DNA of 64,000 nucleotides from positions 372,001-436,000 of the forward strand of contig OZ037885.1 in assembly GCA_964035575.1 (NCBI GenBank). The letters run 5' to 3'. Positions 32,056 through 42,573 of the stretch are shown piece by piece (within the stretch, counting starts at the first letter, position 1; each line of letters opens with the position of its first letter). Origin of the DNA: Rhynchopus sp. YZ270_cl-10 (lineage: Eukaryota > Euglenozoa > Diplonemea > Diplonemida > Diplonemidae). Below the pieces are notes generated by a model that was not told the origin of the DNA, did no database searches, and was given only the letters and a program-made list of their open reading frames with translations. The translations under genes and the position numbers were made by a program.

Positions 32056-33856
32056 ATGTGATGTTCGAGGAAGAGAGAAAAAAAGGTTGAAAATACAACA
32101 GCCCTCTCGTGAACAGTGTACCTTTGGTACAATGACCGGGTGTACTGGGGTGGACCCAACCATGCAGTCCTACAATCCATTTCGGTTGGCATCTGGGGAA
32201 AAAAAAGGGGTAGTGTGTAGGATGATATGACTTTCGATATTTATTATTTCTGAAAACTTGGTTGTATTAGTGTAGACACCTGAGGAGCTTCTACTATACC
32301 ACACGCGTTTTTTTTGTTTTTGTTTTTTTGGTTTTTGAAAACTTTTTTTACCATTCCTTTTTAGGGAACGGAGCAATGTACGGTCCTGGAAGCTCCAAGA
32401 AAATGGAGTCGGTGGGCTTAATAGGAAGTTGCCTTTCCTAAACGTGCACACAACATAGTTTTTTAAAAATTTATTTGTAGTATCGACAATCACCTGTCCG
32501 AGGACGGCCTCTGTACACAAAGTCGCCCGAAGGCTAACAAACTTTTATCTCACTTTGTGTAATAATGTTTGGCTGCGTTTTCAAAATTCCTAGGAATTTC
32601 GAAAAATGCAGCCACACCATTACCCAGATAAATAGTTGATTATTTTTGAGAAATATAAATTGAAAAAAAGGGGTAGATGGGGGGGAGGTGAACAATGTGC
32701 TATGGTTAAGGTCTCAGAAAAGAGAACACCGTTGCATGCACGTTTCTTAGCTGATAACTTTGAGAGGAGCAGAAGGGAGTTTGAAAAAACGGAAACTGGA
32801 GGGACACATAGATCCCAAAATAGAGCATAGGTGTGGGGTCACCCGGTGGGGGGGAGGTGGGAACCAAAAGTGAAGTTGAAAGTGCAAACACCCCACCTGA
32901 TATTTTGATACCCGGCGGACGCAGGGTACAAACAAAAGAAGGGGGGTGAAAAAAAGTGGAGTTGATGCAAGCGCCTCTGGGACGCAGGCACTAGAAAAAA
33001 AAAGAAGTACCTGTAGACACTATTTGGTTGCTCGCGAAAATAGTGTCAGTTACTATTGTTTTTTTAATTTTTGAAAAAACTTGGTTGTATTAGCGTAGAC
33101 ACCCAGAGGATGAACTCCACTATATTTATTTAGATCATACGCAGGGACATCGCGTTAGGTTTTGGAGAGTTTTTTTTTTTGCTAAGAGTGGCTTCTCTCT
33201 CCCCCCACACGCCAAATCACTGCTAATCTACGTTTTAAGAATCATTGCTCTCTTTTTGAAAACTTTGTTACCCTTCCTTTTTGAGGGAACGGTTCCTGGA
33301 AGCTCCAAGAAAACGGAGTCGACAGGGGCCAAAGAGGAAGTTGCCTTTCCTAAATGTGCGCACACAACTCGGCAAAAAAGGGGGTGTCGTCACTCACCTC
33401 TTTCATTGAAATGTGTAACACTGTTTTACCAACGGTACACCCCAATACTGCCCCTCCCTTGCAAGATATCTCATACTGAAGACTAACGGGTTCAGACATA
33501 AATTAAAGGAACACTTGGAGAAAAAGGGGACTCGAACGGACACAAGCAATGCCGTATACACACTACGTTGGGACGTACACGGGGTAGGCCCTCTCCTGGC
33601 GTGGTCTGTGATGGGAGAAAGTGAGCAGGTGAGGTACCTCCTCAGTGGGAAGGCTCTCTTTGTGAGTTTTAAAATAGAAAACGACTTCAGGATATGACAG
33701 TTAAATGAAATAAAGAAAACACTTTTTCGTTTATCGCACCGCAAAAAGGTTTGTGTTTTTCACTGATGAATGTGAGTGGTGTTAGTGGAAAAACAATACG
33801 CTAAAGCGGGCACGCACCATCCGTCGTTTTCCATTTCTATTCGTCAATGCTTGATC
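32056..33856. other. Repeat-rich spacer with a duplicated E/F block
   Basis: A full family B copy lies at 32082-32195. A block made of a family E hairpin then family F (GGAAGCTCCAAGAAAAYGGA, GAAGTTGCCTTTCCTAAA) occurs twice, at 32248-32455 and 33076-33372, and a worn piece of F lies at 23775-23870. Family C copies lie at 32875-32940 and 32955-32995. No gene is seen. Confidence 0.55.
32082..32195 (+). repeat. Family B dispersed repeat, long copy
   Basis: The order is GAAAATACAACAGCCCTCTC, a GTGAACAGTGTACC hairpin arm pairing with GGTAC, then AATGACCGGGTGTACTGGGG, then ACCATGCAGTCCTACAATCC. Long copies also lie at 21047-21165 and 57384-57492, short copies at 2715, 4294, 8693, 10650, 54755 and 56805, all in this orientation. 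The CTCTCGT core is shared with family A. Confidence 0.75.
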
Positions 33857-34387
33857 ATAGGTTTCGAACGCGCGTTCGAAAATCGAAAACGCGCAAATCC
33901 AAAATCGGAAAACGCGCACATGAAAAAAAAAAAAAAACGCGCAAAAAAAATAAAAAACGCGCGTTCGAAAAGCCGGACGCGCGTAAAAAAAAAAGGGCGT
34001 TTTTTTTTTTTTTTTCAAACGCGCGTTCGAAAAAGTGGTTTTTTCGAACGCGCGTTTGAAAAACTGGACGCGCGTTCGAAAAAACCACTTTTTCGACGCG
34101 CGTTCGAAAAACCTCCCCACGTAAACATGAGGCTTCCACTTTTTCGAACGTGCGTTTTTTTTTTTTTCGTTTTTCAAACGCGCGTTTTTTTTCTCGTTTT
34201 TTTCGAACGCGCGTTTTTTTTCGTTTTTCAAACGCGCGTTTTTTTTCGTTTTTCAAACGCGCGTTTTTTTTCGTTTTTCAAACGCGCGTTTTTTTTTCGT
34301 TTTTTCCGAACGCGCGTTTTTTTTTTTCGTTTTTCAAACGCGCACTCGAAAACGCCCTAAAAACGCGAACGCGCGTTCGAAACCTAT
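33857..34387. mobile_element. CGCGCG-rich MITE
   Basis: The ends pair as ATAGGTTTCGAACGCGCGTT and its reverse complement. Flanks GCTTGATC and GCTTGATA match at 7 of 8 bases, consistent with an 8-bp target duplication. The inside is made of AACGCGCGTT palindromes (more than 15) separated by A- or T-runs, arranged roughly as two opposed arms. It has no coding content; frames such as repeated FERAF are artefacts of the repeat. The alternating CGCGCG steps could form unusual DNA structure. Confidence 0.8.
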
Positions 34388-34439
34388 GCTTGATAACACA
34401 AAAAAAAAAAAAAATGAGTTGGATTATGGGAAAGGATTG

Positions 34440-34752
34440 GGGCAGTGCCCTAGGCAGTGCCCTAGGCACACGCCCCCCCATATGGGGGAATTGAAAGTTA
34501 GTTTTGTTTTGTTTTTGCTACTTTATTTTGTTCTTTTTTGTTTTGTTGTTGTTTACTTTCGCAGCATGACCAGGGGTCGTTAAGACATGGTACAATATGG
34601 GGGAAATATGGGGGTATTTGCATTGTATTTCACTGTAGTAACTTTGTAAGTCGAGGGTAGGATAATTCCCCCTATAATTCCTCCATATTGGGAATATGGA
34701 GGAAATAATACCCCATATTTTAGGGCCTCCCCATATGGGGGGGGGGGGGGGG
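34440..34752. mobile_element. Short element or remnant with CCCCATATGGGG ends
   Basis: The left side has tandem GGCAGTGCCCTA units then CACGCCCCCCCATATGGGGG; the right side has GGGCCTCCCCATATGGGG running into a G-tract. The inside is A/T-rich with GGGGGAAATATGGGGG and CCTCCATATT motifs. The ends are not cleanly resolved. Confidence 0.4.
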
Positions 34753-35934
34753 TAGGGGGTACGACTCCAGCCATTTTTTGCGCACGGAAAATTCATTTGG
34801 CATTATCTGGTCATCTCCAAGGCAACTGCGGGTGAAAAACACCCTCAGAGTGGGTCACAGGGGGCCTGTGGGTCGAAAAACGACCCAGAAGCCACCCCAG
34901 AATACAAAAAAATGGAAAAAAATAGTGAAAAAACGGCTTTTTTCACGTTTTGGCCACTTTGGGCAAAATAGCGATTTTTCGAGAAAAAAATCAAAAACCG
35001 GGATATTTTTTGACATCACAAAGCCTCCTTTGGCACAAATATACCCCAAAAGTGGCCTGTGAGTCCATTCCAACCTGTTTTGGACATATTTGACACTTTT
35101 GGAAGTGTTTTTTTGGTGTTTTTAGGTCAAAAAAATGCCCAAGACGTCCCCAAGACATCCCCAAGACACTTTGCACACCCCCTGTTACGGTCATATTTTT
35201 TTCGTTTTTTTGCCTGAAACCCCCAAAATACCCCTCCCGGACCCCACATAGTCCCGAATATCCATCACACACCCACTCAGAGTGAGTAGAAGCACCCCAA
35301 AAAAAATATTTTTTAAAGCCCTAAAATTGTGCTTCAGTTTCGGCAGCATCCATGTTGAAGTTGAAGGGCTTTAAAAAATATTTTTTTTGGGGTGCTTCTA
35401 CTCACTCTGAGTGGGTGTGTGATGGATATTCGGGACTATGTGGGGTCCGGGAGGGGTATTTTGGGGGTTTCAGGCAAAAAAACGAAAAAAATATGACCGT
35501 AACAGGGGGTGTGCAAAGTGTCTTGGGGATGTCTTGGGGACGTCTTGGGCATTTTTTTGACCTAAAAACACCAAAAAAACACTTCCAAAAGTGTCAAATA
35601 TGTCCAAAACAGGTTGGAATGGACTCACAGGCCACTTTTGGGGTATATTTGTGCCAAAGGAGGCTTTGTGATGTCAAAAAATATCCCGGTTTTTGATTTT
35701 TTTCTCGAAAAATCGCTATTTTGCCCAAAGTGGCCAAAACGTGAAAAAAGCCGTTTTTTCACTATTTTTTTCCATTTTTTTGTATTCTGGGGTGGCTTCT
35801 GGGTCGTTTTTCGACCCACAGGCCCCCTGTGACCCACTCTGAGGGTGTTTTTCACCCGCAGTTGCCTTGGAGATGACCAGATAATGCCAAATGAATTTTC
35901 CGTGCGCAAAAAATGGCTGGAGTCGTACCCCCTA
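34753..35934. mobile_element. Giant perfect palindrome (fold-back element)
   Basis: Two arms of 570 bp (34753-35322 and 35365-35934) appear to be exact reverse complements, since open frames on the two arms translate identically. A 42-bp spacer separates them. Outer tips read TAGGGGGTACGACTCC and its complement. Both sides are G-tracts; on the right the tract is split by the hAT insertion at 35938. The perfect match implies a very recent origin or active arm-to-arm correction. The frames inside (for example 34855-35073 and mirror 35614-35832) have no known motif. Confidence 0.88.
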
Positions 35935-35937
35935 GGG

Positions 35938-38651
35938 CAGTGCGCCTAGGAAACGGTCAACGTTTCCCAAAAGGAAACGTTGACGTTTCCCAGATTCTTG
36001 GGAAACGTTGAGGAAACGCTAAAGAAACGTTGCAAGGGGTTTTCTTTAGTTAACACATAGTATTTGACAAAACGCTCAAGACCCTCGCGAAAAGTCGCAC
36101 GTCTGTGTATCCCCTCCCCGCTTGTTTTCTCCTCTCTCTTTTCTCCCCCGTTCTCCGACGCTTTCTGCACTTCAGACAAACACATTTATACCGTAGATTT
36201 GCATAATGCCCAAAAGGAAGGCGGATGACGCGTGGGACTACGTGAAGGTTGTGGAAGGTGCAGGGACAAAGCTCCGGAAGGTGGAGTGCACCTTTTGTGA
36301 TAAGAAATTCTCAGTGTCGTCTGCGGGGAGGATCAAAGAACACCTCCTTGGGAAGGGGTCGTCAGTGACTGCGTGCTCCCCAAAAGACGACAAGAAGGAT
36401 GAGTTTGAAATAGCAAAAGCGAAGTTGCAGAACACAGAGGCGAAGGTAACGCAGCAGAAGGACAACAAACAAACGTCGCTAGACCCCTTTCTCACACGCG
36501 TAACCACCAAGATCGAAGCCATGCAGAGTATTAGGGACTTCTTCTACGAAGAGTGCATTCCCTTCCGGAAAGCAAAGAGCCGCTCATTCATGACGTTAGT
36601 CATGATGTTGTCGCGGATGTCTCAATCTGAGGCATCCGAGTTCAAGCCGCCATCCCCCGACGACCTTGCAGGCGAACTACTGCAGGAGTACGTCGCAGAG
36701 ATGGACAAACTCTGCGAAAAGGGCATGCTTGCCGAAGCAAAGTTCGGGCTGTCGTTATTGTCGGACGGCTGGACTGATTGCAACGACAGGTCCATCTTTA
36801 ACGGGATCGTGAGTACGTCCACATCGACGTACTATGTAGATAACAAGACGAGCAAGAGAAAAACTATGGCCGCGATCGCAGACTATATCTGCTCCCTTCC
36901 TGTGCTTATCCCCGAGGAGGTAAGGTCGAAGCTGATACACATTTGTGTTGATGGGGCATGCAAGGAGGCCCTCCCCTTAATTCGAGCCCGGGTTGAGAAG
37001 GTGTTAACGTCTGTTTGTGTTCTCCACACCTATGATCTTCTTTTAGAAGATCTAGGTGACTCCTCCAAAGCGAGCACAAAGGAAGAATTCAAATTCTTCA
37101 ATGAAGTCGTGCACAAAGCTACGGCGTTGGCGAAGTGGGTGAAGACACGTCAGCGCTTGGTCACACTTCTTGAGGAGAGGTCCGACAAGAGGCTGCTGCT
37201 ACCTGTGGACACTCGCTTTGGAAGCTTTTTTATCATGATGCAACGGTTGCTGGACTTGAAAGGGCCGCTGCGTGAGATGTTTGCTGGTGAAGGCTTTGGC
37301 GAGTGGAAGGCTCAGCTAAGGAGTGCGGATGCGAAGGCCACAGCTACCGAATGGGCGTCGGTTGTGCTCCAGGACGCCTTCTGGAAGAAGCTGGAGGGGG
37401 CGTGGCACATTGGAGATGTGATCTTCACCGTGTTGAAGCGTTACGACAACGACGACGCGTCGGGGAACAGCGCTTCCGTGGAGTACGTGAAGGAGGGTTT
37501 CGCCGAGCTGAAGAAGAACATCGAAGCGCTACCCATAACTCAATTCCTCACGGCAGCACGTAAGCAAAAAATTGCAGACAGGGTGAACACCAGATGGAAA
37601 TACGTTGCAGCCCCCATCCACAACGCGGCACATGCACTGTCACCAACATTCCGCCTGACAGCGAGGGATGACGATGAGTCTAAAGCAGGGCTGAAGGTAT
37701 GTATGGCAGGTGACCTTCGCATAATCTGCTTTACTACAGGAGGCGCTGCTGCGGTATTATGATGAAGAGAAAGCACTGCAAGCTTTGGAAGAGTACGAAA
37801 ACTGGAGCACGCAAAATTTCGGTGTACTAGAAGAAAAGGCGATCGCGTCGAAGTGGGGTGGACACAAGTGGTGGTCCATGTTCGGAGCAGAATGGCCTCT
37901 GCTCAAAGAGCTGGCAACAATCATGCTCGCTCAAACTTCATCTGTTGGTGCGGCTGAGAGAGGTTGGAGCTGCTACGGCGACGTAAAAACCAGGAAGCGC
38001 AATGGGTTGTCAGCCAGCACGGCTGACAAACTTACACGCATTCTGTACAACAAGAGGAACACGTCCACCACCCACGTCGTGGCCGGTTACTGGGAGCTTG
38101 ACGAGGTGGTGCTAGGAGACGACAGTGTGGATGGAATCGAAGGATGATTTTTTTTTTGTTTTTTTTTGTTTTTTTTTACGTTCTTTGTTTTCATTGTGTT
38201 TTTTTCCTGTTGAAACTGCGCATTTTCAACACCTACTTTTTTGTCTTTGTTGGTATCCAATAAAGAACCCCAGGTAGGTTGACCTCAAAAAAAAATCTCA
38301 GCGACTTGTTTTTTCTTGGGTGGGGTTGTAACAATCTCAGCTTGGGCGGAGTGCAGTATCTGTCCTCAGATCAGTTTGGAAGCCATCCCGACATCTTTTA
38401 TGATGTCCCAACTGAGTATTGTCACCACTCATGTACAATTTTTTGTGATGTTGTTCCTGTTGTGACGCTGTGGTGATAAAGACATCGTCGCGGGGGGTTT
38501 TTTTTTGTTTTCCCCGTTTCCCTTCACGTTTCCCAAAACCACGTTTCGTAACGTTTCCAACAAAGAAACGCCAACGTTTCCCGTTTCCCAACGTTTCCGT
38601 TTCCCAGTTTTTTGGGAAACGTGCGTTTCCCCACGTTTCCTAAAAGCACTG
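35938..38651 (+). mobile_element. Complete hAT DNA transposon
   Basis: The 2714-bp element begins CAGTGCGCCTAGGAAACG and ends with CGTTTCCTAAAAGCACTG. The 8-bp direct repeat CCCTAGGG flanks it (35930-35937 and 38652-38659). Many AACGTTTCC subterminal repeats crowd both ends (35946-36035 and 38510-38640), the pattern of hAT transposase-binding sites. It carries one two-exon transposase gene with intact frame. It inserted into the junction of the palindrome and its G-tract, so it is younger than both. Confidence 0.92.
36206..38147 (+). CDS. hAT transposase, apparently intact
   Basis: Exon 1 is 36206-37696 and exon 2 is 37740-38147, with a 43-bp intron (GTATGT...TACAG) keeping frame; 632 aa. 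Residues 25-55 form a BED-type zinc finger (CTFCDKKFSVSSAGRIKEHL). A DUF659/RNase H region follows with SLLSDGWT (first catalytic Asp), ICVDGACKEALPL (second Asp region) and CVLHTYDLLLEDLG (the hAT CxxH-like position). The C-terminal hAT dimerisation domain has WWSMFGAEWPLLKELATIML and SSVGAAERGWSCYGDVKTRK, holding the final Glu. The enzyme excises and reinserts the element, leaving 8-bp duplications. Length fits the family. This and the reduced hAT at 6092-7385 are the only clear plus-strand coding genes in the window. Confidence 0.92.
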
Positions 38652-38656
38652 CCCTA

Positions 38657-38692
<36 letters not shown>

Positions 38693-39671
38693 CCTGAGTA
38701 ATAAAAAAGGGGGGTTTTCGGCCCAAAAAGCCCAGACCCCAGACCCCCGGCCACAACCTAGTGCGTAATAAGGGGATGGGGTAGTACTGTACCCAAAACC
38801 CCGTTTTTCGGCGTTTCCGGAGTCCACCCAGAAAGTGGTGGGGCCATTCTGAAAAAATGGACAAGTTTTTCGGTGTTTAAATTTTCACGACTTTTCTTGG
38901 GTACAGTTTTACGTGTGCTTTTCCGGGGCCCCATCTCGAAAAGGGTCACACTGGCCCTGGCCCTGGCCCTGGCCCTGGCCCTGGCCCTGGCCCTGGCCCT
39001 GGCCCTGGCCCTGGCCCTGGCCCTGGCCCTGGCCCTGGCCCTGGCCCTGGCCCTGGCCCTGGCCCTGGCCCTGGCCCTGGCCCTGGCCCTGGCCCTGGCC
39101 CTGGCCCTGGCCCTGGCCCTGGCCCTGGCCCTGGCCCTGGCCCTGGCCCTGGCCCTGGCCCTGGCCCTGGCCCTGGCCCTGGCCCTGGCCCTGGCCCTGG
39201 CCCTGGCCCTGGCCCTGGCCCTGGCCCTGGCCCTGGCCCTGGCCCTGGCCCCTGCCCCGGATGCTGAAAACATGAAAGTGCCCGAAAACATCGGCATTTG
39301 CATTTTCGGAATCCGTCCGTTCTGTGGTGGGGTCAATTTGCTGAAATGGACAAGTTCTTGGTTTTGGTCAAAATCCATGTAGGGTAAAGAGGGCCAAGGT
39401 AAATACCACAACCCAGATTTTCACACCCTGATGCTGAAAACATGAAAATGCCCGAAAACATCGGCATTTGCATTTCCGGAATCCGCCCGTTCTGTGGTGG
39501 GGTATATACAGAAAAATGGACAAAATTTTAATGACTAAAATTTTCACGAAATATGAACCCATACCCAATACAAGGGTAAATGACAAAAATTACCATAAAA
39601 ACCCCCCAAAACCCAAAAGCCCAGACCCCAGACCCCAGGCCACCTTCCTTATTACGCACCCTGGGGGGGGG
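38652..39671. repeat. G-tract and GGCCCT hexanucleotide satellite in a composite repeat
   Basis: After a G-tract (38657-38689) the stretch holds about 50 pure copies of GGCCCT/CCCTGG (38952-39251). The tract is bracketed by GTGCGTAATAAGG (38761-38773) and its inverted partner CCTTATTACGCAC (39647-39659). A 70-bp block beginning GATGCTGAAAACATGAAA occurs twice (39261, 39430). Frames such as repeated Leu-Ala or Ala-Arg on the two strands are satellite artefacts. Confidence 0.8.
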
Positions 39672-40470
39672 TAGGGGCGGTCATATGTATGTGAGAAAGT
39701 GACATTTTTCAAAATGTTGTCAAAAGCGATTCTAAGGTAAAAAAAAGTAGAAAATCCACCCCACAGGCCCAAAAAAATGTGGTGTGCCCCGTTTTCCACC
39801 CTTTTTGTGACTCTCAGGGGCCCAAATCTCACTTTTTTAAAAATTGCCTCCTTATGGTACCTGAGTGCCCCCCTGGTTTGCCCCTTCAGGTTGACCATGG
39901 ACAGAAAACACCCCAATATGGCCCAGAACATAGAGCAAAGGGTATATTTCACCCCCAAAACCCCACAGGAGACCCACAAAACCCGTACTGGGGTGTTTCG
40001 TGGCACCTGTTGGTGCTCAAACCTCATAAAACCTGAAACCCCAGTCATACAGTGAAAATAGGCCCAAACAGGCCAAAATAGCCTGAAAATGGCCTAAAAT
40101 AGCCAAAAAACACCCAAAAAAGCCATATTTTACCTCAAAAACACCCAGAAAGTCGCAGAAACCCGCTTCCAGGGTGGTTCTGGGCACCTGTGGGGGCTCA
40201 TACCCCATAGAACGTCAAAAATATTGTGTGTTTGGGGTTTTTTTGCAACCCAGCCATTTTAGCCTACAGGGGTACCATAAGGAGGCAATTTTTAAAAAAC
40301 TGTGATTTGGGCCCCTGAGAGGCACAAAAAGGGTGGAAAACGGGGCACACCACATTTTTTTGGGCCTGTGGGGTGGATTTTCTACTTTTTTTTACCTTAG
40401 AATCGCTTTTGACAACATTTTGAAAAATGTCATTTTCTCACACTTTTAATACAGGATATGACCGCCCCTA
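39672..40470. mobile_element. MITE with long (about 190-bp) inverted repeats
   Basis: Ends are TAGGGGCGGTCATAT and its reverse complement. The arms stay paired inward through AGTAGAAAATCCACCCCACA and GGCCCAAATC to GGTACC (left near 39859, right near 40271). The centre has GGCCAAAATAGCC-like short repeats. The left flank is a G-tract; the right flank continues GGCATACTG. No coding content is seen. Confidence 0.75.
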
Positions 40471-41307
40471 GGCATACTGTGCAGGCGAGCCGTTTTTAGG
40501 CGAGTTTTTCGTTTTCCTGATTTTCAGGAAAAACTCGCCAAAAACTCGCCCTACTCGCCCATTACTCGCCTATTACTCGCCAAAAACTCGCCAAAAACTC
40601 GCCAAAACTCGCCTAAACTCGCCAAAAACTCGCCTTAACTCGCCTAAACTCGCCCACATTTGGGTGCAAATCCTGGTGCACATACGCACCTTGGGGGTGA
40701 AAATGTGCACCAGGATGTGAAAATGGAGGGCGGGGGTGACTGATGACAACATGCCACTCGAAAACACACAAAAAAATTGAAATTGTGTCACTTGTACGTC
40801 TAAAGGCAACCATGTCACGGCAGTGGCTGACAGGCATGTATGTAAACATTTGCTCCAGGGGAAGATCCAAGCGTGCCATAGATCCCGGGGGACAAGACGT
40901 GCTACAATCCGGAGGATGACGAAGACATGAGCCGGGGCTACACTCGCTGTACAATGTCCTCGCCATGCCGGTAAATGGCAACCCTGCAGGCCACCCCTTG
41001 GCGGTATTCCACCACGACTACATCGCACCCATCTGTGCAAACTTCATGGATCCGCAGAAGCTACAGCTGGACTGGTGGTACTGGTTGTGGAAGCCTACAA
41101 AGCAAACTGTAGAGGTCTTGTTCAAGTGGAACGAAAAAAATTTTCTCTTCAAAACTCAAATTTCCCTCATATTTTCGTGTGTACACTTTTCCCAAGGTAA
41201 AATCCCTACCAAAAAAAAAAAAACTCGCCAAAACTCGCCCCCCAAAAATGGGCGAGTTTTAGGCGAGTTTTTGGCGAGTAGGCGAGTTTTTTTTACTCGC
41301 CCGCACA
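40471..41307. mobile_element. Element with AAAACTCGCC repeats and a captured coding-like segment
   Basis: Both ends carry clusters of ACTCGCCAAAA units (40500-40655 and 41222-41300), inverted relative to each other in part. The middle, around 40930-41130, has an open stretch (AMPVNGNPAGHPLAVFHHDY then IAPICANFMDP) with coding-like composition but no recognised family, possibly a captured gene piece. The 13-bp pair CCTAGGCATACTG (40467) and CAGTATGCCTAGG (44264-44276) brackets this element and the next together. Confidence 0.45.
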
Positions 41308-41515
41308 CACGACGCGGTCCAGGACCAATTTCACTTGTCATGGTGACAAGTGAAATGACAAGTGAAATGTATGACAAGTGGTCACTTGTCATGACAAGTG
41401 ACTCACTTGTCATGACAAGTGAATCACTTGTCATGACAAGTGATTTACCTGAGGAATGCCTGTGAGCTCATGATTTCATTTATTCCTACATGAAATGAAG
41501 TAAAAAAATGGGTGA

Positions 41516-42119
41516 ATGCGTAAAACCCCCCCTCCCCTAAATTTCACTACGATTTTTGATTTTTTTTTATTTCTGTTGGGAGGCTATGAGAGGTCGAGGT
41601 GCATGTACAAGGGGTGTTTGGGGGGTCTGGGGGGCCTGGGGACCCTGGGGGGGTGTTTTGGGGTCTTTTTTATGATGTGCGACGCTTTTTTGGACATGTA
41701 CGTGTATTGTGGCCCGTCTTACCACAGGTTTTACACGTTGTATGTGAAACTGAGAAAACTGAAGAAATAAAAGACCGCGTTCTCTTAGCCATGCGGTGAA
41801 GGGCCTCTGTCATCTCTTCTTCGTCTTGAGGGACAGGATCGTGCTCCTCACACATTCCTGGACACCATCAAGGTAGCTGCTGAGTCCAACTCTGGGCATT
41901 CTTTATGTGTCTATCTGTTCTGGGGGTAGGGAGTAAAAATAGCCCAAAAACACGCAAAAATACCCCAAAATGGGTCAAAATAAGTATATTTTTTCCCAAA
42001 AGCCCCCAAAACCCGCCGGAAAATGGTTTTGGGGGTGGTTCTGGGCAGTTTTCGGCGCTGATTTCTGGTAAAACCTCAAAAATCGTAGTGAAATTTAGGG
42101 GAGGGGGGGTTTTACGCAT
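41516..42119. mobile_element. TIR element carrying a zinc-knuckle fragment
   Basis: TIRs of about 43 bp read ATGCGTAAAACCCCCCC then TCCCCTAAATTTCACTACGA at both ends, differing by one base in a homopolymer. On the minus strand (41670-41855) a 61-residue frame ends with CKTCGKTGHNTRTCPKKRR, a CX2CX4HX4C zinc knuckle of the type seen in MULE transposases and some host RNA-binding proteins. The element is too short to be autonomous. A clear target duplication was not found. Confidence 0.75.
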
Positions 42120-42402
42120 CGACCCAAATGTAAAATGATGTACTTTTTATCTCTTTCTTTTTTAGCCTGATGTGGGTAGTGGCGGCTATCTGATAGTTTT
42201 CTTTTATTGATTAGGGAGTGGGTTGTGCAGGCAACGTAAGGAAATGGGGTGGGGACTGGGGAACGGTAAAGAAAAGTATGGTTAAAGTGACGTAAGGACT
42301 TTTGCGAAGGGCTCTCACTCACGGACTGACGCTTCATTTTTTAAAAAAATTTGAAATGTAAAAGACAACAAAAGGTGATGTTTTTAAAAGCAAAAATAAC
42401 TA

Positions 42403-42573
42403 TTTATTCAACGCCTTTTAGCGTGGTTTTTTTTTGCGATAACTTCACGCATTTTTTTCCCAGGCGAGTGGTAGTTAATTTGCCGAGCGAAGCGAGGCAA
42501 ATTGAATCCATGAGCCTGGGAAAAAAATAAGTGAAGTATCGCAAAAAAATTCGCTAAAAGGCGTTGAATACGT
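42403..42573. mobile_element. Small palindromic MITE
   Basis: The ends TATTCAACGCCTTTTAGCG and CGCTAAAAGGCGTTGAATA are inverted. Further paired motifs (GCGATAACTTCAC, TTTTTTTCCCAGGC, AATTTGCC) continue to a centre at GCCGAGCGAAGCGAGGC, so nearly the whole 171 bp folds on itself. Confidence 0.75.

Noticed and set aside
33776-34494. Frames with repeated FERAF/FQTRVF on both strands
   Set aside because: They are products of AACGCGCGTT palindromes and T-runs inside a MITE, open on both strands for repeat reasons.
38758-39411. Long frames of repeated Leu-Ala, Trp-Pro or Ala-Arg
   Set aside because: All are translations of the pure GGCCCT hexamer tract in different frames.
40930-41130. Complete host gene in the 40.9-41.1 kb open stretch
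   Set aside because: The frame is bounded by transposon repeats on both sides with no start, splice context or known domain; noted only as a possible captured fragment.
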